DNA of 64,000 nt from Pseudomonas sp. UBA5706 (GCF_002419965.1 NZ_DIHC01000001.1:1-64000), one strand, 5' to 3'. Positions 53,420-62,853 are shown, counted from the first letter of the stretch. Program-made: numbers and translations. The notes: generated by a model not told the origin, from the letters alone.

Positions 53420-54265
53420 ATGAAGTTCGAAGGCACCCGCGCCTACGTCGCCACTGACGACCTGAAGCTTGCCGTCAATGCCGCCATCACGCTTGAGCGT
53501 CCACTGCTGGTCAAGGGTGAACCGGGCACAGGCAAAACCATGCTAGCCGAACAACTGGCCGCTTCCTTTGGCGCAAAGCTGATCACCTGGCATATCAAGT
53601 CGACCACCAAAGCGCACCAGGGGCTCTACGAATACGATGCGGTCAGCCGTCTGCGTGATTCACAGCTGGGCGTCGACAAGGTCCACGATGTACGCAACTA
53701 CCTGAAAAAAGGAAAGCTGTGGGAGGCCTTCGAGGCCCAAGAGCGGGTGATTCTGCTGATCGATGAAATCGACAAGGCCGACATCGAGTTTCCCAACGAC
53801 CTGTTGCAGGAACTCGACAAGATGGAGTTCTACGTTTACGAGATCGACGAGACGATCAAAGCCAAAAAACGCCCGATCATCATCATTACCTCAAACAACG
53901 AGAAAGAGCTGCCGGATGCCTTCCTGCGTCGCTGTTTCTTTCACTACATCGCCTTCCCGGATCGAAACACACTGCAGCAGATCGTCGATGTGCACTACCC
54001 GGACATCAAGAAGGATCTGGTCAGCGAAGCACTGGACGTGTTCTTTGACGTGCGCAAGGTGCCGGGCCTGAAGAAAAAACCTTCGACCTCCGAGCTGGTG
54101 GACTGGCTGAAGTTGCTTATGGCCGACAACATTGGTGAAGCGGTACTGCGCGAACGTGATCCGACCAAGGCCATCCCGCCGCTGGCCGGGGCGCTGGTCA
54201 AGAACGAACAGGACGTCCAGCTGTTGGAACGTCTGGCGTTCATGAGCCGCCGCGGCAGTCGATAA
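53420..54265 (+). CDS. MoxR-family AAA+ ATPase
   Basis: 281-aa chaperone-like ATPase. Walker A is GEPGTGKTMLAEQLA, Walker B VILLIDEIDKADIEF, sensor 1 PIIIITSNNEKELPDAFLRR. Residues RRCFFHYIAFP carry the arginine finger region. The ATG at 53420 begins at the conserved MKFEGTRAYVATDDLKLAVN. It is followed after 11 bp by a VWA-domain gene, the usual MoxR partner, implying a MoxR-VWA remodelling complex. Its client is unknown. Confidence 0.92.
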   Translation: MKFEGTRAYVATDDLKLAVNAAITLERPLLVKGEPGTGKTMLAEQLAASFGAKLITWHIKSTTKAHQGLYEYDAVSRLRDSQLGVDKVHDVRNYLKKGKLWEAFEAQERVILLIDEIDKADIEFPNDLLQELDKMEFYVYEIDETIKAKKRPIIIITSNNEKELPDAFLRRCFFHYIAFPDRNTLQQIVDVHYPDIKKDLVSEALDVFFDVRKVPGLKKKPSTSELVDWLKLLMADNIGEAVLRERDPTKAIPPLAGALVKNEQDVQLLERLAFMSRRGSR

Positions 54266-54276
54266 GGGCGTTTGCC

Positions 54277-55455
54277 ATGTTGCTCAACCTGTTCAATGAA
54301 ATGCGCGCAGCCAAGGTGCCGGTCTCGGTGCGCGAGCTGCTGGACCTGATCAATGCGCTGAAACAGCGCGTCACCTTCGCCGACATGGACGAGTTCTATT
54401 ACTTGGCGCGCACCATTCTGGTCAAGGACGAGCGCCACTTCGACAAATTCGACCGCGCCTTCGGCGCCTATTTCAATGGGCTGGAGAAGCTCGACGATCA
54501 TCTGCAAGCGTTGATCCCCGAAGACTGGCTGCGCAAGGAGTTCGAGCGTTCGCTGACCGACGAGGAGCGTGCGCAGATTCAGTCCCTGGGCGGTCTGGAC
54601 AAACTCATCGAAGCATTCAAGAAGCGTCTGGAAGAACAGAAAGAACGCCACGCCGGTGGCAACAAGTGGATCGGCACCGGCGGCACCAGCCCGTTCGGTT
54701 CCGGTGGATATAACCCTGAAGGTATTCGCGTCGGCGACGCAGGCAAGCGCCAGGGCAAGGCGGTCAAGGTCTGGGATCAGCGCGAATACAAGAATCTGGA
54801 CGATCAGGTCGAACTCGGCACGCGCAATATAAAAGTCGCGCTGCGCAGGCTACGCAAATTCGCCCGCCAAGGCGCCGCCGACGAGCTGGACATCGAAGGC
54901 ACCATCGACCATACCGCCCGTGATGCCGGCCTGCTGAATATCCAGATGCGCCCGGAGCGGCGCAACACCATCAAACTGTTGCTGCTGTTCGACATCGGCG
55001 GCTCGATGGACGCCCACGTGAAGATCTGCGAAGAGTTGTTCTCGGCCTGCAAGACCGAGTTCAAGCACATGGAGTATTTCTACTTCCACAACTTCATCTA
55101 CGAATCGGTGTGGAAGAACAACCTGCGCCGCACCTCCGAGCGCACCTCCACCCAGGATCTGCTGCACAAATACGGCGCCGACTACAAAGTGATCTTCATC
55201 GGCGATGCCGCCATGGCGCCCTATGAAATCACCCAACCTGGCGGCAGCGTCGAGCACTGGAACGAAGAAGCGGGCTACGTCTGGATGCAGCGCTTCATGG
55301 CCAAGTTCAAGAAGATCATCTGGATCAACCCCTACCCCAAGGATGCCTGGGCCTACACCACCTCGACCAACATCGTGCGCGACCTGATCGAGGATCAGAT
55401 GTATCCGCTGACGTTGCGCGGGCTGGAGGAAGGGATGCGGTACCTGGCGAAGTGA
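54277..55455 (+). CDS. VWA-domain (CoxE-like) protein
   Basis: 392-aa cytoplasmic partner of the adjacent MoxR ATPase. The helical N-terminal half (FNEMRAAKVPVSVRELLDLI) is followed by a glycine-rich linker (GTGGTSPFGSGGYNPEGI). The von Willebrand A-type domain runs from about residue 230, with the metal-site motif LLLFDIGGSMDAHVKICEEL. The second position of the usual D-x-S-x-S motif is Gly here, as is usual for this subgroup to my knowledge. The MoxR-VWA pair is likely an operon. Confidence 0.9.
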   Translation: MLLNLFNEMRAAKVPVSVRELLDLINALKQRVTFADMDEFYYLARTILVKDERHFDKFDRAFGAYFNGLEKLDDHLQALIPEDWLRKEFERSLTDEERAQIQSLGGLDKLIEAFKKRLEEQKERHAGGNKWIGTGGTSPFGSGGYNPEGIRVGDAGKRQGKAVKVWDQREYKNLDDQVELGTRNIKVALRRLRKFARQGAADELDIEGTIDHTARDAGLLNIQMRPERRNTIKLLLLFDIGGSMDAHVKICEELFSACKTEFKHMEYFYFHNFIYESVWKNNLRRTSERTSTQDLLHKYGADYKVIFIGDAAMAPYEITQPGGSVEHWNEEAGYVWMQRFMAKFKKIIWINPYPKDAWAYTTSTNIVRDLIEDQMYPLTLRGLEEGMRYLAK

Positions 55456-55501
55456 CGTGAGACCGTCGCGCGATGGCGTCCGGTCAGTGCCGGGCTGATT
55501 G

Positions 55502-55536
55502 GCACGGCGCTCTCGCGGGCAAGCGCGCTTCTACCA
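55502..55536. repeat. REP element overlapping the pxpC stop
   Basis: On the minus strand it reads TGGTAGAAGCGCGCTTGCCC then GCGAGAGCGCC, the classic Pseudomonas REP form. The pxpC stop codon TAG (55531-55533) falls inside it. Confidence 0.7.
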
Positions 55537-56457
55537 TGTCCGGTGGAGCTGATCCAGACAGTGCGCCTGCTCCCGATGCGCCACTTCCTGCACCACCGCT
55601 CTCATCCGCACCACTGCCCCGGGCAGCTTCTGCGCCAGGCGCGTCAGTGCAAGGGGCGTCATTGCGCCGAGTCGAGGGTAGCCGCCGATCGTCTGGCGGT
55701 CATTGAGCAGGACGATGGGCTGGCCATCCGGGGGGACCTGAATGGCGCCCAGCGGGATGCCTTCGGAGATCATCGGCTTGCCCTGGTAGATTAGCTCCGG
55801 CCCCAGCAGACGCATGCCCATGCGGTCGGCGCGGCTGTCGAGGGTCCAGTCACTGTTAAAAGCGTCGAACAGGCTCATTCCGCTGAACTGGCCGATTTGC
55901 GCGCCGAGTACGACGTCCAGCGGCCGATGGTCGTTTAGCTCGGGGATCAGTTGATCGGAAAGGACATGCAATTGGAATGAAGTGCCCGAGTACCTGAGCT
56001 GATCACCTTCACGCAGCGCCTTGCCGGAACCTTCCAATCCGCCCAGCCCTTCCCTGCCGACCGTAGCGCGGCTGCCCAATACATCGACGGCGTCGAAACC
56101 ACCGGGCGCTGCAAGGTAGGCCCGCACGCCGCAAGTCGGCTGGATGAAGCGCAGTTGCTGGCCTTTGCGCATGAAAAAGCTGCGCCACGGTGCGATCCGG
56201 CGGTCGTCGAGCATGACGTCCAGGTCTGCGCCTGCCAGTGCCAGGCAGCAGTCGTCTTCGGCAATCAGGGTCATGCCGCCCAGCGTTACTTCGATCACTG
56301 CGGCATCGAGCGGGTTATTCAGCAGTTTGTTGGCCCAGGACATCGACACCCAATCCAGTGCGCCGCCTTGGGTCACGCCCAGATGACGCACGCCGAAGCG
56401 GCCGGCGTCCTGCAACTGGCACAGCGGCGTGCTGCTTTTGACCGTCAACAGGCTCAT
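55531..56457 (-). CDS. pxpC: 5-oxoprolinase subunit PxpC
   Basis: 308-aa biotin-dependent-carboxyltransferase-like subunit of the ATP-dependent 5-oxoproline (pyroglutamate) hydrolase. It starts with STPLCQLQDAGRFGVRHLGV, the conserved KipA/PxpC opening, and has RAYLAAPGGFDAVDVLGSRA and PMISEGIPLGAIQVPPDGQP. It overlaps the pxpB stop by four bases. The last residues are encoded beside or within a REP element, so the C-terminus may be slightly altered. Confidence 0.93.
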   Translation of the reverse strand: MSLLTVKSSTPLCQLQDAGRFGVRHLGVTQGGALDWVSMSWANKLLNNPLDAAVIEVTLGGMTLIAEDDCCLALAGADLDVMLDDRRIAPWRSFFMRKGQQLRFIQPTCGVRAYLAAPGGFDAVDVLGSRATVGREGLGGLEGSGKALREGDQLRYSGTSFQLHVLSDQLIPELNDHRPLDVVLGAQIGQFSGMSLFDAFNSDWTLDSRADRMGMRLLGPELIYQGKPMISEGIPLGAIQVPPDGQPIVLLNDRQTIGGYPRLGAMTPLALTRLAQKLPGAVVRMRAVVQEVAHREQAHCLDQLHRTW

Positions 56458-57158
56458 GCCAGCGCCTCCAATGGCGTGTCGTCGCCGCCCAAACGAATGA
56501 ATTCGCCGTGATCGATGGCCGCGAAACGCACCGTATCGCCGGGCTGCATGAGGCTGTAGCCGTCGATTTGGCGGTCGAACAATATGGTCGGGGTACGGCC
56601 CAGGATATTCCAGCCGCCTGGCGATTCCAGCGGATAGGCGGCGGTCTGCCGTTCGGCGATGCCCACGCTCCCCGCCGCGACCCGTTTGCGCGGGGTCTTG
56701 ATTCTTGGCGCGGCAAGGACTTCTTCGACCAGCCCCATGAAGGCGAAGCCCGGCGCAAAACCCAGGGCGAATACCTGATACTCGCGCTGGCTGTGACGCT
56801 TGATCACTTCGCCCACTGACAAGCCGCTGCGTTCGCAGAGCAAGCTCAGCTCTGGCCCGACGCTGACGTCGTACCAGACCGGCAACACGTGCTGCCTACC
56901 GCTCGCCAAGGCGTCGGGCGACAGGTCGTGCAACGCCTTGACGATGATTTCACGGGCATGCTGCGGATTCAGCGCCATCAAGTCGTAATGCACCATCAAG
57001 GTGGTGTAGGACGGTACCAGATCGATCAGATGCGCACCAAAGCCCTCGCGCAGGCGCATTCTGGCGGCGAGCATCCACGGCATGTTGGCCTCAGCGATGG
57101 CATCGAACAGACGCACCATCAGGCAATCGATCGCGACGACTTCAATACGCAGATTCAT
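56454..57158 (-). CDS. pxpB: 5-oxoprolinase subunit PxpB
   Basis: 234-aa KipI/PxpB-type subunit. Key segments are LVPSYTTLMVHYD near residue 55, HVLPVWYDVSVGPEL, and FALGFAPGFAFMGLVEEVLA near residue 130, with GIAERQTAAYPLESPGGWNI further on. The ATG at 57158 overlaps the pxpA TGA (ATGA), fixing the start; an upstream frame to 57236 lies inside pxpA. It forms the catalytic complex with PxpA and PxpC. Confidence 0.94.
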   Translation of the reverse strand: MNLRIEVVAIDCLMVRLFDAIAEANMPWMLAARMRLREGFGAHLIDLVPSYTTLMVHYDLMALNPQHAREIIVKALHDLSPDALASGRQHVLPVWYDVSVGPELSLLCERSGLSVGEVIKRHSQREYQVFALGFAPGFAFMGLVEEVLAAPRIKTPRKRVAAGSVGIAERQTAAYPLESPGGWNILGRTPTILFDRQIDGYSLMQPGDTVRFAAIDHGEFIRLGGDDTPLEALA

Positions 57159-57910
57159 GAACCGGACGTCTTGCTCAAGGCCTCGCGTATGCGCTGCACC
57201 GCCGCGATGGAACTGGCGTTGTCGCCGTGAACGCAAAGGGTATCGACCTTTAGTAGCAGTTCACTGCCGTCGCTGGCAATCAGGGCCTGCCCACGGGACA
57301 AGGTAAGGGCCTGACCAACGATCAGCGCCGGGTCATGATGCACCGCGCCTGGCAAAGTCCGTGAAACCAGCCGGCCAACACTGTCGTAGGCTCGATCGGC
57401 GAAGGCTTCAAACCAGAGCGTGATGCCGAATTCATCGGCAATGGCTTGGGCTGCGCTGTTGTTGCGCATGGACAGCAGCATTAGCGGCAATTGCGGGTCA
57501 TAACGGGCGATGCCTTCGGCAACCGCACGCAGCTGAGCCGGGTTGGCCATCATGTCGTTGTACATCGCGCCATGAGGTTTGACGTAGCTGACGCGCCCGC
57601 CCTGGGCACGACAGACGCCATCGAGCGCGCCAATCTGATAATGCAGCAGGTCCTGGATTTCCTGCGCCGAGCACGCCATGGAGCGACGCCCGAATCCCAC
57701 CAGATCGGGGTATGCAGGGTGCGCGCCGACGGTGACGTTGTGACTCAACGCCAAGGCCACGGTCTTGCGCATGACGCTGGGATCACCGGCGTGAAAGCCA
57801 CAGGCGATGTTGGCGCAATCGATGTAAGGCATGACCTCGGCGTCCAGGCCCATGGTCCATGCGCCGTAGCTTTCACCGATATCACAATTGAGTAACAGGC
57901 CGCCGCCCAT
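57155..57910 (-). CDS. pxpA: 5-oxoprolinase subunit PxpA
   Basis: 251-aa LamB/YcsF-family subunit, first gene of the pxpABC operon. Family motifs are LNCDIGESYG near residue 7, CANIACGFHAGDPSVM, TVGAHPAYPDLVGFGRR, SYVKPHGAMYNDM and the C-terminal VDTLCVHGDN. The three genes are coupled by ATGA overlaps. The complex converts 5-oxoproline to glutamate with ATP, removing a damage product of glutamine and glutathione metabolism. Confidence 0.95.
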   Translation of the reverse strand: MGGGLLLNCDIGESYGAWTMGLDAEVMPYIDCANIACGFHAGDPSVMRKTVALALSHNVTVGAHPAYPDLVGFGRRSMACSAQEIQDLLHYQIGALDGVCRAQGGRVSYVKPHGAMYNDMMANPAQLRAVAEGIARYDPQLPLMLLSMRNNSAAQAIADEFGITLWFEAFADRAYDSVGRLVSRTLPGAVHHDPALIVGQALTLSRGQALIASDGSELLLKVDTLCVHGDNASSIAAVQRIREALSKTSGS

Positions 57911-58129
57911 GGCTGATCTCCTGCGCAGTGAGGGTAAGACACGAGGCTTGAGTCTACGCGTGCAACGCTAGCGTTTGCAGCGCAGGCCCGGCCTGGTCAT
58001 CTGTAGCCGCATTCTTGGACGAGGGAAGCGAGGTGTCCAACGAATAAAAGCGGGCAGCCAGGATAAGAAAAAGTGAACAGGTAATGCCTAGCCCCTGATC
58101 GACTGAAGACCGCCTTCTCTGCCGCGGTA

Positions 58130-58165
58130 CGGCTTGCCGGCGGTGATGTCCCCGGATACCGCCCG
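58130..58165. repeat. REP palindrome near 58.1 kb
   Basis: GGCTTGCCGGCGGTGATGTC and the facing CGGATACCGCCCGCGCCGAC form an imperfect stem. It lies between pxpA's upstream region and the DUF2937 gene stop. The rest of 57911-58196 shows no gene. Confidence 0.6.
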
Positions 58166-58196
58166 CGCCGACACGCCCTTGCGCAAAGGCGCTAAA

Positions 58197-58721
58197 TCAG
58201 CGCCAGTCCCGGTTGACTGGCCGCACGTGATGCCGCCCCACGAACAACCAGTCGATGAACACCACGAAGCTTTCCAGCACCAGTGAAAGCAACAGCGCAC
58301 ATACCAACCCCCAGCCAATGACCTCCGGCGACAGCAGCACTTGCCACGTGTAGCCGTTCCACGTCTCGGCGCGGATATCCGCGTCGGCGGCAGTCAGCAC
58401 ATGCCAGGCACGGGCGTACCACGGCCCCTGCAGCGACTGCCATTCACGATCCAGGGCCTGCGTGCGGCTCAGAAGATTGCTGATGTTATTGGCGTCAGTG
58501 CGAAAAACCGGGTCATCGCTGCTGCGGTAATGCTGGATAAGCGCCTGCACATCGCCATTGAAAAAGCGCTGGGCCGTATCGTTGTAGCCGCGCAGATTCT
58601 GCTGCGCTTCTATCAGATGCGCCTCGACACGCTTGCTGTAATCGCTGATGAAGCCGGGAATCTGCACGCCGATCAACAGGCCTGCCGTGAATAACACCAG
58701 TCGCACATAGCTTCGCAGCAT
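58197..58721 (-). CDS. DUF2937 family membrane protein
   Basis: 174-aa inner-membrane protein with an N-terminal helix (LVLFTAGLLIGVQIPGFISD, residues about 7-26). A periplasmic helical segment follows (VEAHLIEAQQNLRGYNDTAQ), then a C-terminal helix (GWGLVCALLLSLVLESFVVF). This layout is typical of DUF2937, which has no assigned function. The gene ends 13 bp or so downstream of an amidotransferase gene in the same direction and is probably co-transcribed with it. Confidence 0.82.
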   Translation of the reverse strand: MLRSYVRLVLFTAGLLIGVQIPGFISDYSKRVEAHLIEAQQNLRGYNDTAQRFFNGDVQALIQHYRSSDDPVFRTDANNISNLLSRTQALDREWQSLQGPWYARAWHVLTAADADIRAETWNGYTWQVLLSPEVIGWGLVCALLLSLVLESFVVFIDWLFVGRHHVRPVNRDWR

Positions 58722-58734
58722 AGGTCCCTCTCTG

Positions 58735-59508
58735 TCAGGTTCGGCCTTCGGCCACGCATTCGCCGCGACGCCACAGGCTCCACTGCCCCGGCTCGTAGCG
58801 TTTCCAGGATTCGTTTTCGGTCAACGGTTCGGTGGCAATGACAGTGACCACATCATTGGGCGTGGTTTCGGCCTGGAAATCGACGATCACATCGACATCC
58901 TTCAGCCGCGCCGGACCGAAGGGCGCACGCCGCGTGATATGCACCAGCTTGGTAGAACAGAAGCAGAACAGCCAGTCGCCGTCGCTGAGCAGGCCATTGA
59001 ACACGCCTTTGCTTCGATACTCGCTGCAGGCCCGGACCAGGGTGGGCAACAGCTGCTCGATCTCGACAGGCTCCGGAAATCCTTCGCGCACCCGGTTCAA
59101 CAGGTCACAGAACGCGGCCTCGCTGTCCGTATCGCCGACCGGCCGATAGAAGGTGACGCTGGGATGAAAATCCGCCAGTTGGCCGTTATGCGCGAAGCAC
59201 CAGTTACGCCCCCACAACTCACGGACAAAAGGATGGGTATTGGACAGGCACACCCTGCCGACGTTGGCCTGGCGGATGTGGCCGATGACCACTTCGCTCT
59301 TGATCGGGTAACGCTGTACCAGTTGCGCGACCTCGGACTCGCTGCTGGCAGCGGGGTCCTGAAACAGGCGCAACCCACGTCCTTCGTAAAAGCCGATGCC
59401 CCAACCATCACGGTGAGGCCCGGTGCGACCGCCCCGCTGCATCAGCCCGGTAAAGCTGAACACGATGTCGGTGGGTACATTGGCACTCATGCCCAGAAGT
59501 TCACACAT
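58735..59508 (-). CDS. Class II glutamine amidotransferase (YafJ-like)
   Basis: 257-aa N-terminal-nucleophile amidotransferase-like protein. The nucleophile is Cys2 (MCELLGMSAN). Further motifs are GRTGPHRDGWGIGFYEG, PFVRELWGRNWCFAHNGQL and VGDTDSEAAFCDLL. No partner synthase domain is present, and the family's acceptor is unknown. It is followed on the same strand by the DUF2937 gene. Confidence 0.9.
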   Translation of the reverse strand: MCELLGMSANVPTDIVFSFTGLMQRGGRTGPHRDGWGIGFYEGRGLRLFQDPAASSESEVAQLVQRYPIKSEVVIGHIRQANVGRVCLSNTHPFVRELWGRNWCFAHNGQLADFHPSVTFYRPVGDTDSEAAFCDLLNRVREGFPEPVEIEQLLPTLVRACSEYRSKGVFNGLLSDGDWLFCFCSTKLVHITRRAPFGPARLKDVDVIVDFQAETTPNDVVTVIATEPLTENESWKRYEPGQWSLWRRGECVAEGRT

Positions 59509-59556
59509 GCTCGGCGCTCGGAAGATTCAACAGCACGTTTACCTGGTACAAACCGG

Positions 59557-60066
59557 TCACAACTTGGGCTCGACCCGGTAGCGGCCGCCGGGCGCTGTAT
59601 TCACGCCGCCGGAGGGCTCTGTGGGGGGGATGGCGTAGCGGTCGGCGTTTTGCGAGGCGTACGGCTGGTCGGCTTCCTGCTGCTCGGCGGCAGCTTGTGC
59701 GGCAGCGGCTTCGGCGTGAGCCTGACGAGCCTTTTTCCTGCGCAGGAACGGCAGACGGATCAGCGCGAAAATGATGTACAGCCCCAGCGCAACTGCGCCA
59801 TAGGTCGACAGATCGAGCGCTGCACGCCAGACGTTATTGCCGACTTTGAGCCCAAGATCCAGCGCACTGATGGCAAGGGCCGGTGCGTATTTTTCCTTCA
59901 CCGGGTCGATGATGGTCGGGCAAAACAGCAGGACCGCACCGATGACCCGCAGCGGTTCACGCAGGTAGCGCCACATCCAGCCCGTAAGCTTGAACCACAC
60001 CAACAGACAGCCCAACGCAGCGAATGCGTAAAGGCCCCAGGCAATCAGATAATCGTTGTCGGTCAT
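59557..60066 (-). CDS. Hypothetical inner-membrane protein
   Basis: 169-aa protein with two clear N-terminal hydrophobic helices (LIAWGLYAFAALGCLLVWF; VIGAVLLFCPTII) and a third near residue 90 (YGAVALGLYIIFALIRLPFL). A basic RRKKARQ stretch and an Ala/Glu/Gln-rich coiled tail follow. The family is conserved in pseudomonads as far as I recall, with no known role. It is divergent from ptrB and in the same direction as the amidotransferase. Confidence 0.78.
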   Translation of the reverse strand: MTDNDYLIAWGLYAFAALGCLLVWFKLTGWMWRYLREPLRVIGAVLLFCPTIIDPVKEKYAPALAISALDLGLKVGNNVWRAALDLSTYGAVALGLYIIFALIRLPFLRRKKARQAHAEAAAAQAAAEQQEADQPYASQNADRYAIPPTEPSGGVNTAPGGRYRVEPKL

Positions 60067-60207
60067 GACGTCCGTGGTAAGGCAGGTAGAGAGGCGCTTA
60101 TGATAACGACTTTTGGCAAGCCTAGCTTCCCCGGCTTCAGTTATCGGTCCGTGGCACCTTTGCAGGCGCCACCGCAGCGATCCGTTTCACTTTTGAGAGA
60201 GCCCAGC

Positions 60208-62265
60208 ATGCCTTCTTCCGACCTCCATTCCCGCGCTCCGATTGCCCGCAAGGCGGACGGTGCCGATCCGTATGCCTGGCTGCAGAATCGCGACACCGAT
60301 GAGGTGCTCGATTACCTCAAGGCTGAAAACGACTACCAGGAACGCCAACTGGCGGATCAACAGGCACTGCGCGAAACCCTGTTTCAGGAGATCAAGGGTC
60401 GCATCCTCGAAACCGACCTGTCCCTGCCCTCGCCCTGGGGGCCCTACCTGTACTACACGCGGACCACGCAAGGCGACGAATACGCCCGTCACTACCGCTG
60501 CCCGCGCCCGGCTGACGACTCGCAAACGGTCGACGAAAGCGCCGAGCAATTGCTGCTCGACCCCAATGAGCTGGCCAATGGCGGCTTCTTCTCCCTCGGG
60601 GCGTTCAGCATCAGCCCTGACCATCAGCGTCTGGCGTACAGCCTGGACACCAGCGGCGAAGAGGTCTATGCGCTTTACGTCAAGGAGCTGAGCAGCGGCG
60701 AGGTGAGCAGCCTGCCGTTCGAGGACTGCGACGGCAGCATGACCTGGGCCAACGACAGCCAGACACTGTTCTTTGCCGAGCTGGACGACACCCATCGTCC
60801 GCACAAGCTTTATCGCCACACGCTGAGCGGTAACTCGGCGGACCTGGTGTTCCATGAGCCGGACGGGCGTTTCTTTCTGCATTGCTACCGCACCAGTTCC
60901 GAGCGCCAACTGGTGCTCGCGCTGGGCAGCAAGACCACCGGCGAAAGCTGGGTACTGGACGCAAGCAAACCCCAGCAGCCGTTCGTGTGCATGGCACCCC
61001 GCAACGAAGGCCATGAATATTCGGTGGATCACGGCCTGATCGATGGTGCCTGGAGCTGGCTGATTCGTAGCAACCAGGCCGGTATCAACTTCGCGCTGTT
61101 TCATGCGCCCGAGCAAAACGCCAGCGTGCCTGAGCGCAAGGACTGGCAGACCCTGATACCTCACAGTGAAACAGTCATGCTCGACGGCTTCAGCCTCAAC
61201 GCTGGGGGCCTGACCCTGAGCCTGCGTGAAGGCGGCTTGCCTATCGTCGAAGTTCACCCTCAGGATTTGCCAGCCTATCGCGTGCAACTGCCGGATGCGG
61301 CCTACAACCTGTATGTGCAGGACACCCTTGAATTCGACAGCGACAGGATTCGTTTGCGCTATCAGTCGCTGAACCGTCCGCCTCAGGTCCGTCAACTGAC
61401 CTTGGCCACCGGCGAGCAGGCGGTACTCAAGGAAACGCCGGTTCTGGGAGCGTTCGATGCCGATGCCTACGTCAGTCAGCGGGTCTGGGCGAACGCCGCC
61501 GATGGCACCCGGATCCCGATCAGCCTTGTGGTCAAACGGGAACTGGCGGGTCAGTCGGTGCCACTGTACCTGTACGGATACGGCGCCTACGGCGAGAGCC
61601 TGGACCCTTGGTTCTCCCACGCCCGGCTCAGTCTGCTCGATCGCGGCATTGCCTTTGCCATCGCTCATGTACGCGGCGGCGGCGAACTGGGCGAGGCCTG
61701 GTATCGCGATGGCAAGCAGGAGCACAAGCAGAACACCTTCAGCGACTTCGTCGCGTGCGCTGCACATCTGATTGCGGAAAACCTCACCACGGCCGAGAAA
61801 CTGGTGATCAGTGGCGGCAGTGCTGGCGGGTTGTTGATCGGCGCGGTGGTCAATCAGCGCCCAGAGTTGTTCAAGGCGGCCATTGCCGAGGTGCCGTTCG
61901 TCGATGTGCTCAACACCATGCTCGACCCAGACCTGCCGCTGACCGTGACCGAATACGACGAGTGGGGTAACCCGCAGGAGCCCGAGGTTTACGCCCGGAT
62001 CAAGGCTTATGCGCCGTATGAGAATGTCAGCGCCCAGGCTTATCCGGCAATGCTGGTCATTGCCGGCTACAACGACAGCCGCGTGCAATATTGGGAGGCG
62101 GCCAAGTGGGTGGCGAAATTACGCGATAGCAAAACCGACGACAACCTGCTGCTGCTCAAGACCGAACTGGGCGCCGGCCACGGCGGGATGAGCGGTCGCT
62201 ATCAGGGGTTGCGTGACGTGGCGCTGGAGTACGGCTTTATCTTCAAGGTATTGCAACTGGCCTGA
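60208..62265 (+). CDS. ptrB: Oligopeptidase B (S9 family)
   Basis: 685-aa cytoplasmic serine peptidase cleaving short peptides after Arg/Lys. An N-terminal seven-bladed propeller domain precedes the hydrolase domain. The catalytic triad reads Ser538 (ISGGSAGGLL), Asp623 (IAGYNDSRV) and His658 (GAGHGG). GGGELGEAWYRDGK lies before the nucleophile elbow. The frame stays open upstream to 58939 only because it runs antisense to three other genes. The ATG at 60208 (MPSSDLHSRAPIARKADGAD) fits the family. Confidence 0.93.
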   Translation: MPSSDLHSRAPIARKADGADPYAWLQNRDTDEVLDYLKAENDYQERQLADQQALRETLFQEIKGRILETDLSLPSPWGPYLYYTRTTQGDEYARHYRCPRPADDSQTVDESAEQLLLDPNELANGGFFSLGAFSISPDHQRLAYSLDTSGEEVYALYVKELSSGEVSSLPFEDCDGSMTWANDSQTLFFAELDDTHRPHKLYRHTLSGNSADLVFHEPDGRFFLHCYRTSSERQLVLALGSKTTGESWVLDASKPQQPFVCMAPRNEGHEYSVDHGLIDGAWSWLIRSNQAGINFALFHAPEQNASVPERKDWQTLIPHSETVMLDGFSLNAGGLTLSLREGGLPIVEVHPQDLPAYRVQLPDAAYNLYVQDTLEFDSDRIRLRYQSLNRPPQVRQLTLATGEQAVLKETPVLGAFDADAYVSQRVWANAADGTRIPISLVVKRELAGQSVPLYLYGYGAYGESLDPWFSHARLSLLDRGIAFAIAHVRGGGELGEAWYRDGKQEHKQNTFSDFVACAAHLIAENLTTAEKLVISGGSAGGLLIGAVVNQRPELFKAAIAEVPFVDVLNTMLDPDLPLTVTEYDEWGNPQEPEVYARIKAYAPYENVSAQAYPAMLVIAGYNDSRVQYWEAAKWVAKLRDSKTDDNLLLLKTELGAGHGGMSGRYQGLRDVALEYGFIFKVLQLA

Positions 62266-62293
62266 GGGCCGCTGGCTTTCGCCAACTGCTGCT

Positions 62294-62315
62294 CCCGGAC
62301 GCGGTGTCGTCCGGG
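62294..62315 (+). terminator. Hairpin after ptrB
   Basis: Perfect 8-bp arms CCCGGACG / CGTCCGGG, loop CGGTGT, followed by a T-poor CTCTACTT. A weak terminator candidate 29 bp past the ptrB stop. Confidence 0.55.
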
Positions 62316-62357
62316 CTCTACTTACTCATCATCTCAACACTGAACAAGAACCTTGCC

Positions 62358-62831
62358 ATGCCGACACCGTCATCACTGAACAACGAGATCCGCGAGATGC
62401 TGATGGACTGCGGTCTGTTCCTTGCCCTCTCGCCTGCGGATTTCGCCGCGGCAGCGGGCTACTTCAGCATTAGTAGTATCGACAAAGACGACGCCATCTT
62501 CAACGAGGGCGATGCGGGCACTTTCATGTGCATCATCCATTCGGGCACGGTATCGGTGCAGAAACTCAACGGCGACGGCAAACAGGTGCAAACCGCCGTT
62601 TTGCGCAGCGGCCGGGCGTTCGGCGAGATGGCAGTGCTGGACGGCGAACGCCGCTCGGCCAGTTGTATCGCTGCCTCACCCTGCGCCCTGTTGAATCTGG
62701 GCAAGGACTCGCTGGACAAGATGCTCAACGAAGCACCCAGGGTGGCGGCCAAGATCATCCGCGCCATTGCCATTGCCATGTCCAAACGTCTGCGGATGAT
62801 GGATGGGCAGGTGTTGGCGCACCCGGAATAG
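62358..62831 (+). CDS. Cyclic-nucleotide-binding domain protein
   Basis: 157-aa cytoplasmic protein consisting almost only of a cNMP-binding domain (about residues 20-135). The phosphate-binding cassette is seen as FGEMAVLDGERRSASCIAAS, with the arginine expected to contact the cyclic phosphate. No DNA-binding helix-turn-helix follows, so it is not a Crp-type regulator. Start choice (62358 against 62304) is uncertain because neither has a strong ribosome site. Confidence 0.87.
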   Translation: MPTPSSLNNEIREMLMDCGLFLALSPADFAAAAGYFSISSIDKDDAIFNEGDAGTFMCIIHSGTVSVQKLNGDGKQVQTAVLRSGRAFGEMAVLDGERRSASCIAASPCALLNLGKDSLDKMLNEAPRVAAKIIRAIAIAMSKRLRMMDGQVLAHPE

Positions 62832-62853
62832 GCAATCGGCTGATATATGCCGG

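Noticed and set aside
58939..60207. A 1108-aa open frame that would extend oligopeptidase B upstream by 423 residues
   Set aside because: The extension runs antisense through the amidotransferase and the 169-aa membrane-protein gene. The family starts at the ATG at 60208.
60187..62088. A 633-aa open frame antisense to oligopeptidase B
   Set aside because: Shadow frame in a GC-rich gene with no motif and no ribosome site.
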